A stretch of 64,000 bases of DNA from Micromonosporaceae bacterium KJ-029 (GTDB taxonomy: Bacteria; Actinomycetota; Actinomycetes; Mycobacteriales; Micromonosporaceae), in contig BIFP01000071.1 in assembly GCA_005402585.1 (NCBI GenBank), positions 1 through 64,000 on the forward strand, read 5' to 3'. Within the stretch, counting starts at the first letter, position 1; each line of letters opens with the position of its first letter. Below the pieces are notes generated by a model that was given only the letters and a program-made list of their open reading frames with translations, did no database searches and was not told the DNA's origin. Positions 34,159 through 43,925 of this stretch are shown here, piece after piece. A program made the translations under genes and the position numbers.

Positions 34159-35163
34159 GTGGGTGTCGAAGTGGTCGTGCAGGGGCTGACGAAGTCCTTC
34201 GGCGGTCAGCCGGTGTGGTCGGACATCACGTTGTCCCTGCCGGCCGGTGAGATCTCGGTGCTGCTCGGCCCTTCCGGCACCGGCAAGTCGGTGTTCCTGA
34301 AAACCCTGGTCGGGCTGTTGCGACCCGACCGGGGAGACATCTGGATCGAGGGCCGCAACCTGCCCCGGCTGTCGGAGCGGGACCTGTACGAGGTGCGGAA
34401 GCTGTTCGGCGTTCTGTTTCAGGACGGGGCGTTGTTCGGCTCGATGACCATCTACGACAACGTCGCCTTCCCGTTGCGGGAGCACACCCGCAAGAGCGAG
34501 TCGGAGATTCGGGCGGTGGTCACCGAGAAGCTCGACATGGTGGGCCTCGTCGGTGCGGAGAAGAAGCTGCCGGGAGAGATCTCCGGCGGCATGCGCAAGC
34601 GGGCCGGCCTGGCCCGGGCGCTCGTCCTCGACCCGCAGATCGTGCTCTTCGACGAGCCCGACTCCGGGCTCGACCCGGTCCGTACCGCCTACCTCAATCA
34701 GCTGATCATCGACCTCAACCAGCGGACCGATGCGACGTTCCTGATCGTCACCCATGACATCAACACCGCCCGGACCGTGCCGGACAACATCGGCCTCATC
34801 TACCACGGGCACCTGGCCATGTTCGGGCCCCGGGAGATGCTGCTGTCCAGCACCGAGCCGGTGGTCCGGCAGTTCCTCAACGCCCAGCGGATCGGTCCGA
34901 TCGGCATGGCCGAGGAGAAGGACGCCGAGGAGTTGCAGGCCGAGGCCGAAGCCGGCGTCGAGCTTCCGCCCCTGCCGCCGATCCCAGTGCAGTTGCAGCC
35001 GTCCAACGGGCTGCGCCGCCGGGCCGAACGGCAACCCGGGCAGTGGTGCCGCGACCACGGTGTGGTCCCGCCGGCCGGTTCGTTCGACGGACCGCGCCCG
35101 GACGAGCAACTAGCCGCCGAACTGCCACGGCGGACCCGGGCCCGTGAAGGAGCGGCGGGATGA
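34159..35163 (+). CDS. mceG: Mce transporter ATPase MceG (Mkl)
   Basis: A 334-residue ATPase with start GTG 34159 behind GGTGGGGAGG; an in-frame ATG 30 bases earlier has no ribosome site. Walker A GPSGTGKS, signature ISGGMRKR and Walker B IVLFDEPDSGLDPVRT are those of the MlaF/Mkl group. A C-terminal extension of about 80 residues rich in Glu and Pro is typical of MceG. In mycobacteria mkl lies away from mce loci, while here it heads the operon, as in streptomycetes. It energises lipid or sterol import through YrbE and Mce proteins. ATGA overlap with the next gene. Confidence 0.93.
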   Translation: MGVEVVVQGLTKSFGGQPVWSDITLSLPAGEISVLLGPSGTGKSVFLKTLVGLLRPDRGDIWIEGRNLPRLSERDLYEVRKLFGVLFQDGALFGSMTIYDNVAFPLREHTRKSESEIRAVVTEKLDMVGLVGAEKKLPGEISGGMRKRAGLARALVLDPQIVLFDEPDSGLDPVRTAYLNQLIIDLNQRTDATFLIVTHDINTARTVPDNIGLIYHGHLAMFGPREMLLSSTEPVVRQFLNAQRIGPIGMAEEKDAEELQAEAEAGVELPPLPPIPVQLQPSNGLRRRAERQPGQWCRDHGVVPPAGSFDGPRPDEQLAAELPRRTRAREGAAG

Positions 35164-35927
35164 GCGGCCCGGCGATCGTCCGGGAGTCCGGACATTTCTT
35201 CGCCTTCTGCCTGGACACCCTGCGGGCGCTGGGCCGCCGCCCGATCCAGGTCCGTGAATTTGTCCAGCAGGCATGGTTCATCAGTTCGGTGTCGATCCTG
35301 CCGGCAGCACTGGTGTCGATCCCGTTCGGCGCCGTGATCGCCCTGCAACTCGGCTCCCTGGTCCGTCAACTCGGCGCGCAGTCGTTCACCGGCGCCGCCT
35401 CGGTGCTCGCCGTCGTCCGGGAGGCCGGCCCGATCGTGACCGCCCTGGTGATCGCCGGTGCCGGCGGCACCGCGATCTGCGCCGACCTCGGCTCCCGCAA
35501 GATCCGCGAGGAACTCGACGCCATGCAGGTGCTGGGCATCGACCCGATCCACCGGCTGGTGGTGCCTCGGCTGCTCGCCTCGATGCTGGTGGCGGTCCTG
35601 CTCAACGGCCTGGTCAGCGTCGTCGGGGTCGGCGGCGGCTACCTGTTCAACGTCGTCATGCAGGGCGGCACCCCGGGCGCGTACCTGGCCAGCTTCCAGG
35701 CCCTCGGGCAGTTGCCCGACCTGGTGGTGGGGGAGGTGAAGGCGCTGCTGTTCGGCGCGGCCGCCGCGCTCATCGCCTCATACAAGGGAATGACCGCCAA
35801 GGGCGGCCCCAAGGGGGTCGGGGACGCGGTCAACCAGAGCGTCGTGCTGACGTTCATGGCCCTGTTCGCGCTGAACTTCATCGTCACCGCCGTCTACTTC
35901 CAGCTCGTACCGCAGAAGGGAAGCTGA
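35160..35927 (+). CDS. yrbEA: YrbEA (MlaE-type) permease
   Basis: A 255-residue integral membrane protein of the MlaE family with five or six hydrophobic segments. It shows FVQQAWFISSVSILPAALVSIP, the coupling stretch REAGPIVTALVIAGAGGTAI and SRKIREELDAMQVLGIDPI, the ExxALxxxGxDP-like site that contacts MceG. It forms the membrane core with YrbEB. Confidence 0.93.
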   Translation: MSGPAIVRESGHFFAFCLDTLRALGRRPIQVREFVQQAWFISSVSILPAALVSIPFGAVIALQLGSLVRQLGAQSFTGAASVLAVVREAGPIVTALVIAGAGGTAICADLGSRKIREELDAMQVLGIDPIHRLVVPRLLASMLVAVLLNGLVSVVGVGGGYLFNVVMQGGTPGAYLASFQALGQLPDLVVGEVKALLFGAAAALIASYKGMTAKGGPKGVGDAVNQSVVLTFMALFALNFIVTAVYFQLVPQKGS

Positions 35928-35928
35928 C

Positions 35929-36732
35929 GTGCCGGCCCTGCGACATCTCGACGACCTCGGCGGTCAACTCGCCTTCTACCTGCGGGCGTTCGCCTGGGCA
36001 CCGCGCACCGTACGGCGGTACAAACGGGAGGTCGTCCGCCTGCTCGCCGAGGTCAGCTTCGGCACCGGAGCCCTGGCGGTGCTCGGCGGCACCGTCGGCG
36101 TCATCTGCTTCCTCACCTTCTTCACCGGCACCGAGGTCGGCCTGCAGGGCTACCAGGCACTCAACCAGATCGGCAGCAGCGCCTTCACCGGCTTCGTCTC
36201 GGCCTACTTCAACACCCGGGAGATCGCGCCACTGGTGGCGGCGCTCGCCCTGTCGGCCACCGTCGGCTGCGGGTTCACCGCCCAACTCGGCGCGATGCGC
36301 ATCTCCGAGGAGGTGGACGCGCTGGAGGTGATGGCGGTGCCCTCGCTGCCGTTCCTCGTGACCACCCGGATGATCGCCGGTTTCATCGCGGTCATTCCGC
36401 TGTACGTCATCGGCCTGCTCACCAGCTACCTGGCCACCCGCACCATCGCGGTCCACTACTTCGGCCAGTCGTCCGGCACCTACGACTACTACTTCCACCT
36501 GTTCCTGCCCCCAGGGGACGTCCTGTGGTCGTTCGGCAAAGTGCTGGTGTTCAGCGTGATCGTCATCCTGGTGCACTGCTACTACGGCTACACCGCCACC
36601 GGCGGGCCGGCCGGTGTGGGTGTTGCTGTCGGCCGGGCCGTCCGCCTGGCCATCGTGGCGGTCAACATCGTCGACTTCTTCCTGTCGCTGGCCATCTGGG
36701 GCGCGACCACCACCGTCCGGATCGCGGGGTGA
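35929..36732 (+). CDS. yrbEB: YrbEB (MlaE-type) permease
   Basis: A 267-residue MlaE-family permease, GTG start one base after the yrbEA stop. It shows VSFGTGALAVLGGTVGVICF, the cytosolic EEVDALEVMAVPSLPFLVTT contact region and a C-terminal VNIVDFFLSLAIWGATTTVR. It is the second half of the permease pair. Confidence 0.93.
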   Translation: MPALRHLDDLGGQLAFYLRAFAWAPRTVRRYKREVVRLLAEVSFGTGALAVLGGTVGVICFLTFFTGTEVGLQGYQALNQIGSSAFTGFVSAYFNTREIAPLVAALALSATVGCGFTAQLGAMRISEEVDALEVMAVPSLPFLVTTRMIAGFIAVIPLYVIGLLTSYLATRTIAVHYFGQSSGTYDYYFHLFLPPGDVLWSFGKVLVFSVIVILVHCYYGYTATGGPAGVGVAVGRAVRLAIVAVNIVDFFLSLAIWGATTTVRIAG

Positions 36733-36734
36733 CC

Positions 36735-38024
36735 ATGAAGCACCGAATCTTCGGCGTCGTCTTCATCGCCGTCCTGACCGGGGCGCTCACCGCCTCCATC
36801 CTCCAGTACCAGCGGGCCTTCACCCCGGTCGCGTGGGTCACGCTGCACACCGACCGCGCCGGCTTGCAGCTCAGCGACGGCGCCGACGTCAAGGTACGCG
36901 GAGTCCTCGTGGGCGACGTCCGCTCCGTACGCAGCGACGGCGCCGGAGCCACCCTCCGGCTGGCGCTCGACCCGGCCCTCACAGGGCGGATACCCGCCGA
37001 CGTCAGCGCCCGGCTGCTGCCGAAGACCCTCTTCGGCGAACGGTACGTCGAACTCGTCCCACCTTCGACCAGCACCGCCGGACCGATCCGCGACGGCGCG
37101 GTCATCACCCAGGATCGAAGCGACACCGCCGTCGAACTGGAACGCGTCCTCGACGAGGCCCTGCCGCTGCTTCAGGCGATCCGCCCGGATCAACTCGCCG
37201 TGACACTCGGCGCTCTGGCCACCGCACTCGAAGGCCGCGGCGAGCAGTTGGGGGAGAACCTGAGCCGCCTCGCTGCGTATCTCAGGCAGCTCAACCCGGC
37301 GCTGCCCACCATTGAGGAGGACCTCCGCACACTCGCCGTCGTGCTGGACGGCTACGACGCCGCCCTGCCCGACCTGCTGGCGCTGCTGCGCGACGTGACC
37401 GTCACGGCCCGCACCGTCACCGACCAACGTTCCCAGTTGGCCGCCTTCCTGGCCGGGGCCACCGACGCCGCCGACGCCACCCGCGGTTTCCTCGACCGGC
37501 ACGGCGACCAGCTCATCCGGCTCGGCGCGGTCAGCCGGCCGGTGCTCGAACTACTCGCCATGTACGCCCCCGAGTATCCCTGTCTGATGCGCGGCCTGCT
37601 CGCCCTGCAACCCCGGGTGGAAGAGGTCTTCGCCGGCGGGCGGATGCACATCACCCTCGAGGTCACCCGGGACGGCGGCGCGTACGAGCGCGGACGCGAC
37701 GAACCGGTCTACGGCGCGGGCGGCGGCCCCGACTGCCACGGCCTGCCCCGACCGGGGACGCCGGCCCCGGAGGTGCCGGTGAACGACGGATACGACTACG
37801 CCGGCGACCGCTCCCGCCCGATCCTGCCGGTCGGCGTACCGGCCCCGGGTGCGGTCACCCCGGCCGACCCGCCCGACATGGGCCGGGCCGGCACCGGGGA
37901 GGAGCAGGCCCTCGTCAAACCCATCGTCGGCGCCATCACCGACACCCTGCCGGTGGAGGTGCCCGACATCGCGGTTCTGCTCTGGGGGCCGCTGCTGCGT
38001 GGCGCGGTGGTGAATGCGAGATGA
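36735..38024 (+). CDS. mceA: MceA
   Basis: A 429-residue Mce protein with an N-terminal signal anchor (IFGVVFIAVLTGALTASIL) and the MCE/MlaD domain at about 30-115: HTDRAGLQLSDGADVKVRGV and LLPKTLFGERYVELVPP. Long helical segments follow (about 150-300), forming the periplasm-spanning tube with the other five Mce proteins. Start at ATG 36735, two bases after the yrbEB stop. The C-terminal 100 residues are Pro/Gly-rich. Confidence 0.93.
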   Translation: MKHRIFGVVFIAVLTGALTASILQYQRAFTPVAWVTLHTDRAGLQLSDGADVKVRGVLVGDVRSVRSDGAGATLRLALDPALTGRIPADVSARLLPKTLFGERYVELVPPSTSTAGPIRDGAVITQDRSDTAVELERVLDEALPLLQAIRPDQLAVTLGALATALEGRGEQLGENLSRLAAYLRQLNPALPTIEEDLRTLAVVLDGYDAALPDLLALLRDVTVTARTVTDQRSQLAAFLAGATDAADATRGFLDRHGDQLIRLGAVSRPVLELLAMYAPEYPCLMRGLLALQPRVEEVFAGGRMHITLEVTRDGGAYERGRDEPVYGAGGGPDCHGLPRPGTPAPEVPVNDGYDYAGDRSRPILPVGVPAPGAVTPADPPDMGRAGTGEEQALVKPIVGAITDTLPVEVPDIAVLLWGPLLRGAVVNAR

Positions 38025-39052
38025 CCCCGAACACCACGTCCGCCCTGCTCAAGCTGAGCCTCTTCGCCGCCGTGACCCTGCTGCTCACCGCCCTGCTCGC
38101 ACAGACGCTCGGCGCGTTCCCGGCCGCCGGCACCACCTACCGAGCCCAGTTCACGGATGTCACCGGCCTCCTGCCCGGTGACGACGTGCGCATCGCCGGT
38201 GTCCGCGTCGGGCAGGTCCGTACCATCCGGGTCGTCGAGAACAGCGCCGCCGAGGTGTCCTTCACCGTCCGCGACGACGTCCCGCTGGCCGCGAGCGTCC
38301 GTGCCAAGATTCGCTACCGTAACCTGGTCGGTCAGCGCTATGTCGCACTCACCGAGGGCCCTGGCGAGCGCCGACCGTTGCGGCCCGACGGACTCATCCC
38401 GCTGGGGCAGACCAGCCCGGCGCTTGACCTGACCGTGCTGTTCAACGGGTTCCGGCCACTGTTCACCGCCCTCGACCCGCAGGACATCAACACCCTCGCC
38501 TACGAGATCATCCAGGTGCTCCAGGGCGAGGGCGGCACCGTCGCGAGCCTGTTGCGCCGCACCGCCTCGCTGACCAACACCCTCGCCGACCGGGACGCTG
38601 TCATCGGCCGGGTCGTCACCAACCTCAACACCGTCCTGGGCACCCTCGCCGACCGCGACCGCGAACTCGACCGGGCGATCCACCAGCTGCAGCAGTTCGT
38701 CTCCGGCCTGGCCGCCGACCGGACCGCCATCGGCGAGGCGCTGGTCAGCATCGGCGATCTCACCACTGCCACATCGGAGTTGCTTGACGAGGCCCGCCCG
38801 CCCCTGGCCGCCGATATCCGTTCCCTGGACACCCTCGCCGGCACCCTCAACCGCAACGCGGCTGTCATCGACAGCACCCTCGGCCGACTTCCCGAGCGCT
38901 ACGAGTCGCTGACCCGGGTGGCCTCGTACGGATCGTGGTTCAACTTCTACCTCTGCGACTTCGACGGTCGGATCACCGCCGACGGGGCGACCCTCAACCC
39001 CGTCACGTTCAGTGCGCCGGCCGCCCGGTGCGCCACTGGAGGCAGCTCATGA
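38021..39052 (+). CDS. mceB: MceB
   Basis: A 343-residue Mce protein: signal anchor (LFAAVTLLLTALLAQTL), MCE domain with TDVTGLLPGDDVRIAGVRVG and IRYRNLVGQRYVAL, long helical region, and a C terminus with the family-typical YGSWFNFYLCDF. ATGA overlaps at both ends keep it coupled to mceA and mceC. Confidence 0.93.
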   Translation: MTPNTTSALLKLSLFAAVTLLLTALLAQTLGAFPAAGTTYRAQFTDVTGLLPGDDVRIAGVRVGQVRTIRVVENSAAEVSFTVRDDVPLAASVRAKIRYRNLVGQRYVALTEGPGERRPLRPDGLIPLGQTSPALDLTVLFNGFRPLFTALDPQDINTLAYEIIQVLQGEGGTVASLLRRTASLTNTLADRDAVIGRVVTNLNTVLGTLADRDRELDRAIHQLQQFVSGLAADRTAIGEALVSIGDLTTATSELLDEARPPLAADIRSLDTLAGTLNRNAAVIDSTLGRLPERYESLTRVASYGSWFNFYLCDFDGRITADGATLNPVTFSAPAARCATGGSS

Positions 39053-40032
39053 GGTCGTTCCGGGAACGCAACCCGGTCGTCGTCGGCGCCATCGGGCTCA
39101 CGCTGGTCGCCGCCACGTTGGTGGGTGCCTCGCAGCTCGACCGGCTCGCGGCGGTGGGCAGCCGCGCCTACCAGGCGGCGTTCTCCGACGCCAGTGGCCT
39201 CGTGGCCGGCAACGAGGTCCGTGTCGCCGGCGTGCGGGTGGGCAAGGTCACCGCGGTGGAACTGGCGCGCGACAGCCAACCGCACGTACGGGTCCGCTTC
39301 CGGGTCGACGACGACGGCGTCCGCCTCGGTGACCGGACCGCGGCCATGATCCGGATCAAGACCGTGATGGGCCAGAAGTATCTGTCCCTCGAACCCGCAG
39401 GCGCGGGCCACCTGCCCGAGGGCGGCCAGATCCCCCTCGACCGCACCGCCGCACCGTTCGACGTGGTGCACGCCGTCACCGGCCTCGCCGACACCCTCGA
39501 CAAGGTCGACACCGACCAGCTCGCCGCCGCCTTCACCACACTGTCCGAGACGTTCGCCGACACCCCCGACACGGTCAACGCCTCCCTGGTCGGACTGTCC
39601 CGGCTGTCCCGGACCGTCGCCGACCGCGACGCCGAACTGCGCACGCTGCTGACCCGGGCCCGGTCCGTCACCGCCGTGCTCGCCACCCGCGACGAGGAGT
39701 TCCGCAAGCTCGTCACCGACGGCGAAGCCCTTCTCGCCGAGGTACGCCGCCGACGCGACGCCATCCACAAGCTGCTCGTCAGCACGAACGAGCTCGCCAC
39801 CCAACTCTCCGGCCTGGTTTCCGACAACCGTGCCCGGCTCAGCCCGGCCCTGCGCCAGCTCCGGGAGGTCATCGCGGTCCTGCAACGCAACCGCGACGAT
39901 CTCGAACTCACCATTCAACGGATGGCCCCGTTCGTCACCACGTTCGCCAACGTGGTCGGTAACGGACGGTGGTTCGACTCGTACGTCCAGGGGCTCGTAC
40001 AGCCCTACCAGCCCACGACGGGAGGACGCTGA
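39049..40032 (+). CDS. mceC: MceC
   Basis: A 327-residue Mce protein. Start ATG 39049 overlaps the mceB stop. N-terminal anchor VVVGAIGLTLVAATLVG, MCE domain with SDASGLVAGNEVRVAGVRVG and IKTVMGQKYLSLEP, helical middle and a closing NGRWFDSYVQGLV block parallel to the MceB end. Confidence 0.93.
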   Translation: MRSFRERNPVVVGAIGLTLVAATLVGASQLDRLAAVGSRAYQAAFSDASGLVAGNEVRVAGVRVGKVTAVELARDSQPHVRVRFRVDDDGVRLGDRTAAMIRIKTVMGQKYLSLEPAGAGHLPEGGQIPLDRTAAPFDVVHAVTGLADTLDKVDTDQLAAAFTTLSETFADTPDTVNASLVGLSRLSRTVADRDAELRTLLTRARSVTAVLATRDEEFRKLVTDGEALLAEVRRRRDAIHKLLVSTNELATQLSGLVSDNRARLSPALRQLREVIAVLQRNRDDLELTIQRMAPFVTTFANVVGNGRWFDSYVQGLVQPYQPTTGGR

Positions 40033-41261
40033 TGATCGGTCCCGTACGCGGATGGCGCCGGCCGGTCGCCGCCGCCACCGTCCTCGTCACGGTCGCCGCC
40101 GCGGTGGCAGCCCTACGCCCCCACACGTCGTCGCACCACGTCGTCGCCCACTTCACTGGTGCAGTTGGCGTGTACCCCGGCTCCGACGTACGGGTGCTCG
40201 GCATCCGCGTCGGCGAGGTGGTCTCGGTGCAGCCGCAGGGCCGCACCGTGCGAATCACGATGCGCTACGACCCAGAGGTCGAGGTGCCAGCCGGCGCGCA
40301 GGCCGTCATCGTCCCGCCCAGCGTGGTCAGCGACCGCTACGTCCAACTCACCCCCGCGTACGCCGGCGGCGCCGTGCTCGCCGACGGCGCCGAGATACCC
40401 GTCGAGCGCACCGCCGCCCCGATGGAGATCGACGACATCTACCGGGCACTGGACGACTTCAACCGGTCGCTCGGGCCGCAGGGCGCCAACTCCGGCGGCG
40501 CCCTCTCCGATCTCGTCGCCACCGGACGCGCCAACCTGGAGGGTAACGGCGACGACCTGCACGACACCCTCGACGGGCTGTCCAAGGCGGCGACCACCCT
40601 CGCCGACGGCCGGCAGGACCTCTTCGGCTCGGTGGTCAACCTGCAACGCTTCACCACCACCCTGGCCCGCAGCGACCAGCAGGTCCGCGCATTCAACCAG
40701 CAGCTGGCGGAGGTGGCCCAGCAGTTGGCGGGCGAGCGGAACGAACTGGCGGCCGCGCTGCGCAACCTGGGCACCGCCCTCGGCGACGTCGCCACCTTCG
40801 TCCGAGAAAACCGGAAGCTGCTGGCCGATGACGTGACCGCCCTGGCGGATATCACCGGCGTACTGGTTCGCCAGCAACAGGCCGTCATCGACATCCTCGA
40901 CGTCGCCCCACTGGCCCTGAACAACCTCGCGTTGGCGTACAACCCGCGCTCCGGCACGCTCGACACCCGCAACAACGCGACCGGCCCGTACGACCCCGCC
41001 AGCTTCGTCTGTTCTCTTCTCGTGGACCAGACGCCCGCGGCCGAGGTACCCGCGACGTGCCGTGCCCTCGCGCAGACCCTGCACGCCCGCAAGCTGCCCA
41101 TGACCGACCAACTGCGCAAGCTGCTCAAGCTGCCGCCCGGCGCGACCGGCCCGGCGTCACCGGTCCCTCCTCCACCGGTGGCCCCCGACGTGCCGGTGCC
41201 CTCCCCAGCGCCGGGCGGCCCCGATCTCACCCTCAATGGCATCCTGCGGGGCCCGGCATGA
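40032..41261 (+). CDS. mceD: MceD
   Basis: A 409-residue Mce protein starting at ATG 40032 (TGATG junction with mceC). Signal anchor AAATVLVTVAAAVAAL, MCE domain GAVGVYPGSDVRVLGIRVGE and VSDRYVQLTPAY, a long helical region and a Pro-rich end (PGATGPASPVPPPPVAPD). Confidence 0.93.
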   Translation: MIGPVRGWRRPVAAATVLVTVAAAVAALRPHTSSHHVVAHFTGAVGVYPGSDVRVLGIRVGEVVSVQPQGRTVRITMRYDPEVEVPAGAQAVIVPPSVVSDRYVQLTPAYAGGAVLADGAEIPVERTAAPMEIDDIYRALDDFNRSLGPQGANSGGALSDLVATGRANLEGNGDDLHDTLDGLSKAATTLADGRQDLFGSVVNLQRFTTTLARSDQQVRAFNQQLAEVAQQLAGERNELAAALRNLGTALGDVATFVRENRKLLADDVTALADITGVLVRQQQAVIDILDVAPLALNNLALAYNPRSGTLDTRNNATGPYDPASFVCSLLVDQTPAAEVPATCRALAQTLHARKLPMTDQLRKLLKLPPGATGPASPVPPPPVAPDVPVPSPAPGGPDLTLNGILRGPA

Positions 41262-42664
41262 CCGCCCGACTGTCCCGCACGATCGCTACCGCCCTCGTGG
41301 CGGCGTTGCTGCCCACCGGGTGCGGCCTCCTGCCCGAGGTGACCGAGCTGCCGCTGCCCGGCGGCGCGCCCGCCGGCCCCGGGTACCGGCTTACGGCCGA
41401 GTTCCGTGACGTGCTGGACCTGGTACCGCAGGCGGCCGTGAAGGTCGACGACGTGACCGTGGGCAGCGTCGAGAAGATCTCGCTGTCCGGCTGGACCGCT
41501 CAGGTCACGCTGCGGATCGACACCGGCGTCACGTTGCCGGCGAACGCCGGCGCAGCCGTACGGCAGAGCAGCCTGCTGGGGGAGAAGTACGTGACACTGG
41601 TCGCCCCGCCCGGCCCGGCCGTCTCCAATACGCTCGCCGACGGCGACGTCATCCCGTTGGCACGCACCAATCGAGGGGTGGAGGTCGAGGAGGTGCTCGC
41701 CGCCCTCGGGCTACTGCTCAACGGCGGCGGACTGGCTCAGCTCCGCACCATCAACCAGGAACTCGCCAAGGCCCTAGGCGGACGCGCGCCCACCGCCCGG
41801 GACGCCCTACGAGAGCTCGACACCTTCATCGGTGGTCTCGAGCGGCAGAAGACGGACATCGTCCGCGCCATCGAGGCACTCGACCGGTTGGCGGGCCGGC
41901 TCGCCCGACAGCAGCAGGTGATGGGCGAAGCGGTCGACTCCCTCGCGCCGGGGCTGACCGAGCTGGCCGCCCAACGCGCCCAGCTCACCGAAACCCTGAC
42001 CGCCCTTGGCGAACTCGGACGGGTCGGCACCCGGGTGGTCGAGGGCAGCCGCGAGGACACCACTGCCAGCCTCCGGGCGCTACAGCCGATTCTGGAACAG
42101 CTCGTCGAGGCCGGCGACGATTTGCCGAAGTCTCTGGACTTCATGATGTCGTACCCGTTCCCGCCCAACGTCACCGGCGCGATCGTCGGCGACTTCGTCA
42201 ACCTGGCCGTGACCGCCGACCTGGACGCGGCCAGCATCCTGGCCAACCTGGTCGCGGCGGCCCCGCCACCGGCCCGCCCGGCCGCCGCCCGTCCCGGCGA
42301 CCAGGCCGCACCCCGCCCTCCAGCCGACCCTCGAACGGTGAAGCCCGTCCCGGCCGGCACACCGCCGCTGCCGCCGCTCATCCGGTGCCTGCCCGACCCG
42401 AAGAACCCTCCCGCGAAATGGATCCCGCCGGCGGAGTGTCTCCTGCCGGAGGGGTGCGCCCTGCTCAAGCCGGGCTCACGGGTACCTCCCGGCGGGCTCG
42501 TCCTGCCCAAAGGGCTCGTGCCGGCCGGAACGGCGTTCCCCGAAGGGACCGAGCTGCCCACCGGCACCGTCCTCACCGCCGAGTGCCTGCTTCCGGTGAC
42601 CGGCGAAATCCTCGGCCAGGTCGGCGACCTGCCGGACGTCCTCAAGGGAGGACTGCTGCCATGA
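41258..42664 (+). CDS. mceE: MceE lipoprotein
   Basis: A 468-residue lipoprotein of the Mce complex. The signal peptide ends in lipobox PTGC, as MceE (LprK-type) proteins do. MCE domain: FRDVLDLVPQAAVKVDDVTV and SSLLGEKYVTLVAP. The helical segment is followed by a Pro/Gly-rich C-terminal 130 residues with near repeats (GLVLPKGLVPAGTAFPEGTE). ATGA overlaps at both ends. Confidence 0.93.
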   Translation: MTARLSRTIATALVAALLPTGCGLLPEVTELPLPGGAPAGPGYRLTAEFRDVLDLVPQAAVKVDDVTVGSVEKISLSGWTAQVTLRIDTGVTLPANAGAAVRQSSLLGEKYVTLVAPPGPAVSNTLADGDVIPLARTNRGVEVEEVLAALGLLLNGGGLAQLRTINQELAKALGGRAPTARDALRELDTFIGGLERQKTDIVRAIEALDRLAGRLARQQQVMGEAVDSLAPGLTELAAQRAQLTETLTALGELGRVGTRVVEGSREDTTASLRALQPILEQLVEAGDDLPKSLDFMMSYPFPPNVTGAIVGDFVNLAVTADLDAASILANLVAAAPPPARPAAARPGDQAAPRPPADPRTVKPVPAGTPPLPPLIRCLPDPKNPPAKWIPPAECLLPEGCALLKPGSRVPPGGLVLPKGLVPAGTAFPEGTELPTGTVLTAECLLPVTGEILGQVGDLPDVLKGGLLP

Positions 42665-43902
42665 TCGGACGCGGCATCAAGCTCAAGGCGCTTACCTTCG
42701 TGGTGGTGAGCCTGCTCGGCGTCGCCTACGTGGGTCTGCGCTACGTGGGTCTCGGTGAGAGCTTGCTCGGCCGGGGGTACCTGGTCCACCTCGACCTCGC
42801 CCGCGCCGGTGGCATCTACCCTCATGCCCCGGTCACCTACCGAGGTGTCCCCGTGGGTCGGGTCATCGCCGTCGACCTGCACGGCGGCGGTGTCCGCGTC
42901 GATCTGCGCATCGACCGGGATGTGCGCATCCCCGACGATCTGCGTGCGGTGGTGGCCCAGCGCTCGGCGGTCGGCGAGCAGTACGTCGACCTGCGCCCGG
43001 AGCGCGACGACGGACCGTACCTGGTCGACGGTGCGGTCATCCCCGTCGACCGCACCGGGCTGCCGCTGCCGCCCGAGGTGCTGCTGGCGAACCTGGACGC
43101 CCTGGTCCGGTCGGTCGGGCCCGACGACCTCACCGTACTGATCACCGAACTCGGCACCGCCTTCGAGGGCAACGCGCAGGCACTGGCCCGACTTCTCGAC
43201 GCCGGTGACGCGCTGCTGGCCGACGCTGCCGACGCCCTGCCGGAAACACTCGCCCTGATCCGCGACGGCCGGACGGTGCTGCGCACCCAGGCGGAGTCGA
43301 CCGAGGCGCTGCGACGCTGGGCGGCGGACCTGGCAAAGCTCGCCGCCACCATCCGGGGTGCCGACCCCGACCTGCGCCGACTGCTCGCTGCCGGCCCGCC
43401 CGCGGCCACCGAGGTCGTCGAACTCCTGCGAGGGCTCGAACCTACCGTCGGCACGCTGCTGGGCAACCTCGTCACCGTCAACGGCATCGCCGCCCGGCGA
43501 CTGCCCGGCATCGAACACCTGCTGGTGGTGTACCCGATCACCGTCGCCGGCGGCTTCACGGTCACGCCCGGCGACGGCACGGCCCACCTCGGCCTGGTGC
43601 TCAACGCCGGCGACCCGCCATCCTGCACCTACCGCGACGGTGGCCGGGACTGCAGCGCCGGCGACCGGGCAGCCGGGGCCGGCGTACGGGGGGCCGCCAA
43701 CGCCCCGCGGCCCGGCAACAGCGCGCCGGCAACGGCACAGGGTGACCCGCCGTCGGCCCACGCCGCCGGCTTCGACCCGGTGACCGGTCTGGTGATCGGC
43801 ACCGACGGGCGGCCGTTGCAGTTCGGCGCCGCAGGCGGCCAGTACCGGATGGCCGGCGACCAGTCGTGGAAGCACCTGCTGCTCGCCGGGGTGACCCCGT
43901 GA
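42661..43902 (+). CDS. mceF: MceF
   Basis: A 413-residue Mce protein; start ATG 42661 overlaps the mceE stop, although the frame is open further upstream. N-terminal anchor KALTFVVVSLLGVAYVGLRY, MCE domain ARAGGIYPHAPVTYRGVPVG and VVAQRSAVGEQYVDLRP, helical middle, and a C-terminal Ala/Gly-rich part. It completes the A-F set. Confidence 0.93.
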   Translation: MIGRGIKLKALTFVVVSLLGVAYVGLRYVGLGESLLGRGYLVHLDLARAGGIYPHAPVTYRGVPVGRVIAVDLHGGGVRVDLRIDRDVRIPDDLRAVVAQRSAVGEQYVDLRPERDDGPYLVDGAVIPVDRTGLPLPPEVLLANLDALVRSVGPDDLTVLITELGTAFEGNAQALARLLDAGDALLADAADALPETLALIRDGRTVLRTQAESTEALRRWAADLAKLAATIRGADPDLRRLLAAGPPAATEVVELLRGLEPTVGTLLGNLVTVNGIAARRLPGIEHLLVVYPITVAGGFTVTPGDGTAHLGLVLNAGDPPSCTYRDGGRDCSAGDRAAGAGVRGAANAPRPGNSAPATAQGDPPSAHAAGFDPVTGLVIGTDGRPLQFGAAGGQYRMAGDQSWKHLLLAGVTP

Positions 43903-43925
43903 CCGACGTGCCGGAGGAGGCAACC

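Noticed and set aside
41737..43923. A 728-codon minus-strand frame over mceE-mceF
   Set aside because: Antisense shadow without any protein feature, while the sense strand has perfect Mce domains and overlaps.
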